Below, piece after piece: positions 6,639 through 10,732 of a DNA stretch of 10,732 bases. The position numbers and the translations under genes are program-made. Source of the DNA: DATKPC01 sp035524275. Its GTDB lineage: Bacteria > Pseudomonadota > Gammaproteobacteria > Burkholderiales > Burkholderiaceae_F. Each line of letters starts with the position of its first letter. Position 1 is the first letter of the stretch. The notes below the pieces were generated by a model. It saw only the letters and a program-made list of their open reading frames with translations. It made no database searches and had not been told where the DNA came from. The stretch covers positions 1-10,732 of the forward strand of contig DATKPC010000137.1 of NCBI GenBank assembly GCA_035524275.1. Reading direction: 5' to 3'.

Positions 6639-6696
6639 AGACGCCGCGCCGCCGCACGGGCCCGTCGTGCCTCGAGCGAGGCGGGAGGGCCGTCCG

Positions 6697-6990
6697 TTGA
6701 CCGCTCCGGGCGATACGGTCGCGCTCGACGGCGACGTCAACATCTATCGCGCCGCGGAGGTCCGCGAGCTGCTGCTCACGCGCATCGCCGCCGGTGCGCA
6801 TCGCATCGACCTGTCGCGCGTCCAGGAAGTCGATTCCTCCGGCGTCCAGCTGCTGGTCGCCGCGCGCCGCTCGATCGAGGCCGCCGGCGGCGTCGCCGAA
6901 TTCGTCGCGCCGTCGCAGGCGGTGGTCGAGGCCTGCGCGATCCTGGGACTGAACGTCGACCTGTCGCCGATCCGCGGAGGGGCGAGGTGA
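6697..6990 (+). CDS. STAS-domain protein (anti-anti-sigma-like) in the chemosensory operon
   Basis: This small protein of 97 residues is a single STAS domain, the fold of SpoIIAA-type antagonists. Alternating strands and helices are visible, and the conserved D46-S47-S48-G49 (EVDSSGVQLL) provides a serine at the usual phosphorylation site. The TTG at 6697 is chosen because GGGAGGG lies 7 nt upstream and translation begins right at the domain. A GTG at 6667 in the same frame would add 10 residues. The stop overlaps the CheA start by 4 nt (GTGA), so the two are probably translationally coupled. STAS genes beside cheA are known in some chemosensory clusters, but their role is not settled. No partner serine kinase (SpoIIAB type) or PP2C phosphatase is in the window. 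Confidence 0.88.
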   Translation: MTAPGDTVALDGDVNIYRAAEVRELLLTRIAAGAHRIDLSRVQEVDSSGVQLLVAARRSIEAAGGVAEFVAPSQAVVEACAILGLNVDLSPIRGGAR

Positions 6991-9215
6991 ACGACGACGA
7001 AAAGCTGCTGCAGGCGACGCGCTCGCTCTACATGGACGAGGCGCGCGACATGCTGGAGCAGTTCGAGACCGCGCTGCTGGCGCTCGAGGAAACGCCGCAG
7101 GACGCGGAGACGCTGAATGCCGCATTTCGCGCGGCGCACACGATCAAGGGTTCGTCCGGCGTATTCGGCCTCAAGGCGATCGTGCGGTTCACGCACGATG
7201 TCGAGGCCGTGCTCGACGCGATGCGAATCGGCGAGATCGTCGCCGCCGAATCGACGATCGCGCTGCTGCTGCAATGCTGCGACCGCATCGGGACGATGGT
7301 CGCCGAGGTCGGCGGCGGCGCCGCCGACGCGACCCCCGTCGACGGCGACCTGCCGACCCGGCTCGCCGCGCTGCTGCAGGCGACCGCCGCGCCGGCCGCG
7401 CCGGCCGCGCCGGCGACCGCCGCCGTCGAGGCGCCGGTCGCGACAGGCGCCGGGACATGGCACCTGTCATTGCGGTTCAAGGCCGACGCGCTGCGCAACG
7501 GCTTCGATCCGCTGTCGTTCCTGCGCTACCTGCCGCGCGTCGGCACCGTCGTGGCGATCGCGACGCTCGTCGACAGCGTCCCGTCGATCGAGGACATCGA
7601 TCCGGAGGCGTGCTACCTCGGCTTCGAGATCCGCCTGGCGACGAGCGCCGACCGTGCGACCATCGAGGGCGTGTTCGAGTTCGCCCGCGAGGACTGTACG
7701 CTGCAGATGATCCCGCCGGGGTCGCGCGTCGAGGAATGCCTGCGGCTGATCGAGAGCTATGGCGAGGAACCGGCGATCGACGCGCCGCTGGGGCGGATTC
7801 TTGTCGAGGTCGGCGCGCTGACCGAACACGAACTCGCGGACCTGCTCCGCGCTCAGGTCTCCATCGCGACGGACACCGTCGCGGCCGTTCCCCGCCTCGG
7901 CGAGATCGCCGTCGCCGCGGGCGCGGCGACGCCGCAGGTCGTGCGCGCCGCGGTCGAGCGCCAGGAGACGCTGCGCGCGCGCGGTCGCGACGAGGCGCGG
8001 ATGCTGCGCGTGTCGGCGGACAAGCTCGACCGCCTGATCGACCTCATCGGCGAACTGGTGATCGCCGCCTCCGGCGCGCAGCTTGCGGCGCAACAGGAGC
8101 GGTCGGCGCCGTGCGCCGAAGCCGCCGAACGCATTGCCGGCCTCGTCGAGGCGGCGCGCGATGGCGCGCTGCAACTCCGGATGGTGCAGATCGGCGAGAC
8201 GTTCGCGCGCTTCCAGCGCGTCGTGCGCGACAACGCCAAGGCCCTGGGCAAGGACGTCGAACTCGCGATCACCGGCGGCGAGACCGAACTCGACAAGTCG
8301 ATGGTGGAGATGATCGCCGATCCGCTGATGCACCTCGTGCGCAACAGCGTGGACCACGGCGTCGAGGCCGCGGCCGATCGGGTGGCCGCCGGAAAGCCGG
8401 CGCGCGGGCGGATCGTGCTCAATGCGTACCACGATTCCGGGTCGATCGTGATCGAGGTCGGCGACGACGGGCGCGGCCTGGACCGCGAGCGCATCCGCGC
8501 CAAGGCGATCGAGCGCGGGATCGTCACCCGCGACCAGCACCTCGACGACGAGGAGATCCACGACCTCGTCTTCGCGCCCGGCCTGTCGACCGCGTCGCAG
8601 GTGACGGACCTCTCCGGCCGCGGCGTCGGCATGGACGTCGTCAAGCGCAACATCGAGGCCCTGCGCGGCACGGTCCGGCTGTCGAGCACGCCGGGACGCG
8701 GCGCGACGACGCAGATCCGCCTGCCGCTGACGCTCGCGATCATCGACGGCTTCCTGGTTTCGGTGGGCGACGTCCACTACGTCGTCCCCCTGGAGATGGT
8801 CGTCGAGTGCGTCGAACTGCCGCAGGCGCGAACCGACGGTCGCGACGGCTGCACCGGATATTTCGACCTGCGCGGCGAGGTGTTGCCCTTCCTCGACGTG
8901 CGGAAATTCTTCGCCCTCGACGAGATCGGCGGCATGGACGCGCCGGGCGGCTCGCGCCGGAGCGTCGTCGTCGTTCGCTATGGACCCAACAAGATCGGCC
9001 TGCTGGTCGACGGGTTGCTCGGCGAGCACCAGACCGTGATCAAGCCGCTGGGAACGCTGTTCTCGTCGCTGCGCGGGATCGCCGGGTCGACCGTTCTCGG
9101 TTCCGGCGAGATCGCCCTGATTTTCGATGTCCCGGGGCTCGTGGGCGCGGCAACGCGCGGTCGACGCCAAGCCTTGTCCGACCCCGACCCGCGGCGCGGC
9201 GTCCTCGCCGCCTGA
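6987..9215 (+). CDS. cheA: Chemotaxis histidine kinase CheA
   Basis: The protein has 742 residues. The domains in order are as follows. P1 Hpt is at about 5-110, with phosphorylatable H51 in AHTIKGSSG. An Ala/Pro linker lies at about 130-155. A P2-like or accessory domain is at about 158-245. Two LGxxLVxxG repeats resembling MshEN motifs are at 267-290 and 303-326. A P3 dimerisation helix pair is at about 335-395, containing RLIDLIGELVIAAS. The GHKL ATPase is at about 400-585, with N box HLVRNSVDHG (449-458), G1 box DDGRGLD (from 493) and G2 box GRGVGMDVVK. A CheW-like P5 domain is at about 588-735. All catalytic boxes are intact. The start is GTG with GGAGGGGCGAG just before it, overlapping the STAS stop. 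It should autophosphorylate under receptor control and pass phosphate to CheY. The receptor gene at 9234 follows after 18 nt. The repeats between P2 and P3 are unusual relative to E. coli CheA. Confidence 0.97.
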   Translation: MNDDEKLLQATRSLYMDEARDMLEQFETALLALEETPQDAETLNAAFRAAHTIKGSSGVFGLKAIVRFTHDVEAVLDAMRIGEIVAAESTIALLLQCCDRIGTMVAEVGGGAADATPVDGDLPTRLAALLQATAAPAAPAAPATAAVEAPVATGAGTWHLSLRFKADALRNGFDPLSFLRYLPRVGTVVAIATLVDSVPSIEDIDPEACYLGFEIRLATSADRATIEGVFEFAREDCTLQMIPPGSRVEECLRLIESYGEEPAIDAPLGRILVEVGALTEHELADLLRAQVSIATDTVAAVPRLGEIAVAAGAATPQVVRAAVERQETLRARGRDEARMLRVSADKLDRLIDLIGELVIAASGAQLAAQQERSAPCAEAAERIAGLVEAARDGALQLRMVQIGETFARFQRVVRDNAKALGKDVELAITGGETELDKSMVEMIADPLMHLVRNSVDHGVEAAADRVAAGKPARGRIVLNAYHDSGSIVIEVGDDGRGLDRERIRAKAIERGIVTRDQHLDDEEIHDLVFAPGLSTASQVTDLSGRGVGMDVVKRNIEALRGTVRLSSTPGRGATTQIRLPLTLAIIDGFLVSVGDVHYVVPLEMVVECVELPQARTDGRDGCTGYFDLRGEVLPFLDVRKFFALDEIGGMDAPGGSRRSVVVVRYGPNKIGLLVDGLLGEHQTVIKPLGTLFSSLRGIAGSTVLGSGEIALIFDVPGLVGAATRGRRQALSDPDPRRGVLAA
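7389..7415 (+). repeat. Three tandem 9-bp units in the CheA linker
   Basis: The unit GCGCCGGCC occurs three times head to tail (the last ends in G), encoding APA-APA-APA in the flexible linker between P1 and the next CheA domain. Nine-bp periodicity keeps the reading frame, so copy number could vary between strains without breaking the gene. Confidence 0.7.
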
Positions 9216-9233
9216 CCACGCCGGAGTGACCTG

Positions 9234-10732
9234 ATGCGCAACAACCAGCCCGTGACCCAGCGCGATACCCCCCTTCGCGACGGCTGCACGATCGTCTCCA
9301 AGACCGACGCGAAGGGGCGAATCACCTACGTCAACGACGACTTCATCGACGTCAGTGGCTTCAGCGAGACCGAGCTGATCGGCAAGGCGCACAACATCGT
9401 GCGCCACCCGGACATGCCGGAGGCCGCCTACGCCGACCTGTGGCGGACGATTCAGGCCGGACGGCCGTGGACCGGCACGGTCAAGAATCGCTGCAAGAAC
9501 GGCGACCACTACTGGGTCATCGCGAACGTGACGCCGATCCGCGAAGGCGACGCGATCGCCGGGTACATGTCGGTGCGCACGCCGGCGACGCCGGAGCAGG
9601 TGCGGGCCGCCGAGACGGTCTACGCCGACATCCGCGCCGGCCGTGGTGGATTCGCGATCGTCGAAGGGCGCGCCCGGCGCACGGGCGTCGCCGCGGTGGC
9701 GGGCGCCGGCTGGCGGCGCGTGACGTCGGCCAGTCTCGTCGCGAAGAGTGGCGCGATCGCGGCGCTGGCATTGGCCGCGTCCCTCGGCGCGGCGCTGTCG
9801 CTGCGCGCCGGCATCGTCCCGGGCGTCGCGGCCTCGGCGCTCGCGCTGCTCGCCGCGCTGGCCTTCGGGGTCGCGATGGTCCTCGACATCGATCGCCGGC
9901 TCCACCGTGCCGTCGAGGGCCTGGAGCGTTTCGCCCAGGGGCGGTTCGACGCGGTGATCGACGCGGCGGGAACCGACTCGCCGGCGCAGGTCCTGTTGGC
10001 GCTCAAGCGCGTGCAGACGCGCCTGGGCTTCGAGATCGCCGAAGGGCGCCGCCTGGCGGCCGCGACCGATCGCGTACGCAAGGCGCTCGACGTCGCGGCA
10101 ACGAACATCATGATCGCGGACGCCGACTACAACATCGTCTACGCCAATGAGGCACTGCGGAAGATGATGAAGGAATGCGAACCGCAGATGCGCGAGGCGC
10201 TGCCGAAATTCGACGCCTCGAAGCTGGTCGGCGAGAGCATCGACCAGTTCCACGCCAATCCGGCGCGCCAGCGCGAGATGCTGGACCGCCTTACGGCGCA
10301 GCATCGCGCCTCGCTGCGCGTCGGCGGTCGCCACCTCGAGCTGTCGATCAATCCGGTGTTCGACGAGTCGCGGCGCCGCATCGGCACGGTCACCGAATGG
10401 GTCGACCACACCGCGGAGGTGCTGGCCGCCCAGGAGCTGGAATCGGTCATCGAGGGCGCCGCGCGCGGCGACTTCGGGCGCCGCCTTTCGCTCGAGGGCA
10501 AGAGCGACTTCTACCGCAAGTTCAGCGAGGGGATGAACCGCCTGCTCGATACCGCGTCCGTCGGCCTCGAGGACATCGGCCGGATCCTCAACGCGCTGTC
10601 GCGGGGGGACCTGACGGAGCGGATCGACGGGGACTACGAGGGCACGTGGAAGCGGTTGAAGGACGACTGCAACGTGACGGTGGAGACGCTGGGGCGGACG
10701 ATTGCGGAGGTGCGCGGCGCGGCCGATGCGCT
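9234..10732 (+). CDS. aer: Aer-type receptor with FAD-type PAS, second PAS and HAMP-like units (3' end cut by window)
   Basis: The ATG at 9234 has GGAG 7 nt upstream; 499 complete codons are visible and the gene runs off the window. Residues about 10-120 match the Aer PAS domain in register with E. coli Aer. N34, R57, H58, D60 and W79 fall at the same numbers, in AHNIVRHPDMP and GRPWTGTVKNRCKNGDHYW, so FAD binding is likely. Two hydrophobic segments lie at about 170-191 and 196-220, followed by a HAMP-like stretch. A second PAS domain covers about 280-395, with H340 (DQFHANPARQ) and W389 (TEWVD). Two more HAMP-like stretches follow, at about 400-500. The MCP signalling tip would lie downstream of the window. 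It should sense redox or oxygen state and control the adjacent CheA. The aer symbol rests on the N-terminal half; the second PAS is not in E. coli Aer. Confidence 0.92.
   Translation, partial: MRNNQPVTQRDTPLRDGCTIVSKTDAKGRITYVNDDFIDVSGFSETELIGKAHNIVRHPDMPEAAYADLWRTIQAGRPWTGTVKNRCKNGDHYWVIANVTPIREGDAIAGYMSVRTPATPEQVRAAETVYADIRAGRGGFAIVEGRARRTGVAAVAGAGWRRVTSASLVAKSGAIAALALAASLGAALSLRAGIVPGVAASALALLAALAFGVAMVLDIDRRLHRAVEGLERFAQGRFDAVIDAAGTDSPAQVLLALKRVQTRLGFEIAEGRRLAAATDRVRKALDVAATNIMIADADYNIVYANEALRKMMKECEPQMREALPKFDASKLVGESIDQFHANPARQREMLDRLTAQHRASLRVGGRHLELSINPVFDESRRRIGTVTEWVDHTAEVLAAQELESVIEGAARGDFGRRLSLEGKSDFYRKFSEGMNRLLDTASVGLEDIGRILNALSRGDLTERIDGDYEGTWKRLKDDCNVTVETLGRTIAEVRGAADA

Noticed and set aside
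7467..10409. 980-codon open frame on the minus strand opposite cheA and the Aer-type gene.
   Set aside because: Its length comes from high third-position GC in the real genes; the product is Arg/Asp/Ala-rich with no recognisable domain, while both plus-strand genes have complete catalytic or ligand motifs.

Overview
The window is GC-rich bacterial DNA with strongly GC-biased third codon positions. Its family content is Gram-negative: a periplasmic DsbC, a UbiH/Coq6-family ubiquinone hydroxylase and a chemosensory operon with Aer-type and methyl-accepting receptors. A UbiH-family gene directly followed by dsbC, together with the style of the chemotaxis genes, suggests a betaproteobacterium (Burkholderiales or Rhodocyclales-like). 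That assignment is an inference and has not been tested by phylogeny.

Layout. (1) Positions 1-2069 read on the minus strand: a two-gene response-regulator unit (REC plus a degenerate Hpt, then a NarL/FixJ-type REC-LuxR regulator) followed downstream by tRNA-Phe(GAA). Compact GC-rich hairpins lie between these genes. (2) A divergent regulatory region at about 2070-2399 contains two small perfect palindromes. (3) Plus-strand 2400-4522 holds the UbiH-family FAD monooxygenase and dsbC, probably one transcript. (4) A 218-bp gap with a strong hairpin leads into a plus-strand chemosensory operon from 4741 to the window end. Its order is a four-TM methyl-accepting protein, CheY, a STAS-domain protein, CheA, and an Aer-type receptor cut by the window edge. 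Gaps inside this operon are 47, 58, -4 (overlap) and 18 nt, so it looks co-transcribed. No cheW, cheR, cheB, cheD or cheZ is inside the window; they may lie downstream.

How the genes would work together: the two receptors would control CheA autophosphorylation, and CheA would phosphorylate CheY. The STAS protein is an accessory partner of unknown role.

Most interesting points: the Aer-type receptor carries an FAD-type PAS domain with all the Aer ligand-site residues, plus a second PAS domain with the His/Trp pair expected of an Aer2-type heme PAS at exactly the same 49-residue spacing. CheA contains two copies of a motif resembling the c-di-GMP-binding MshEN repeat. The first receptor has a duplicated two-helix membrane unit and a C-terminal D-x-x-x-Q motif resembling the CheZ phosphatase site. 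The REC-Hpt protein has lost the Hpt histidine (Gln in its place). Each is a hypothesis from sequence alone.
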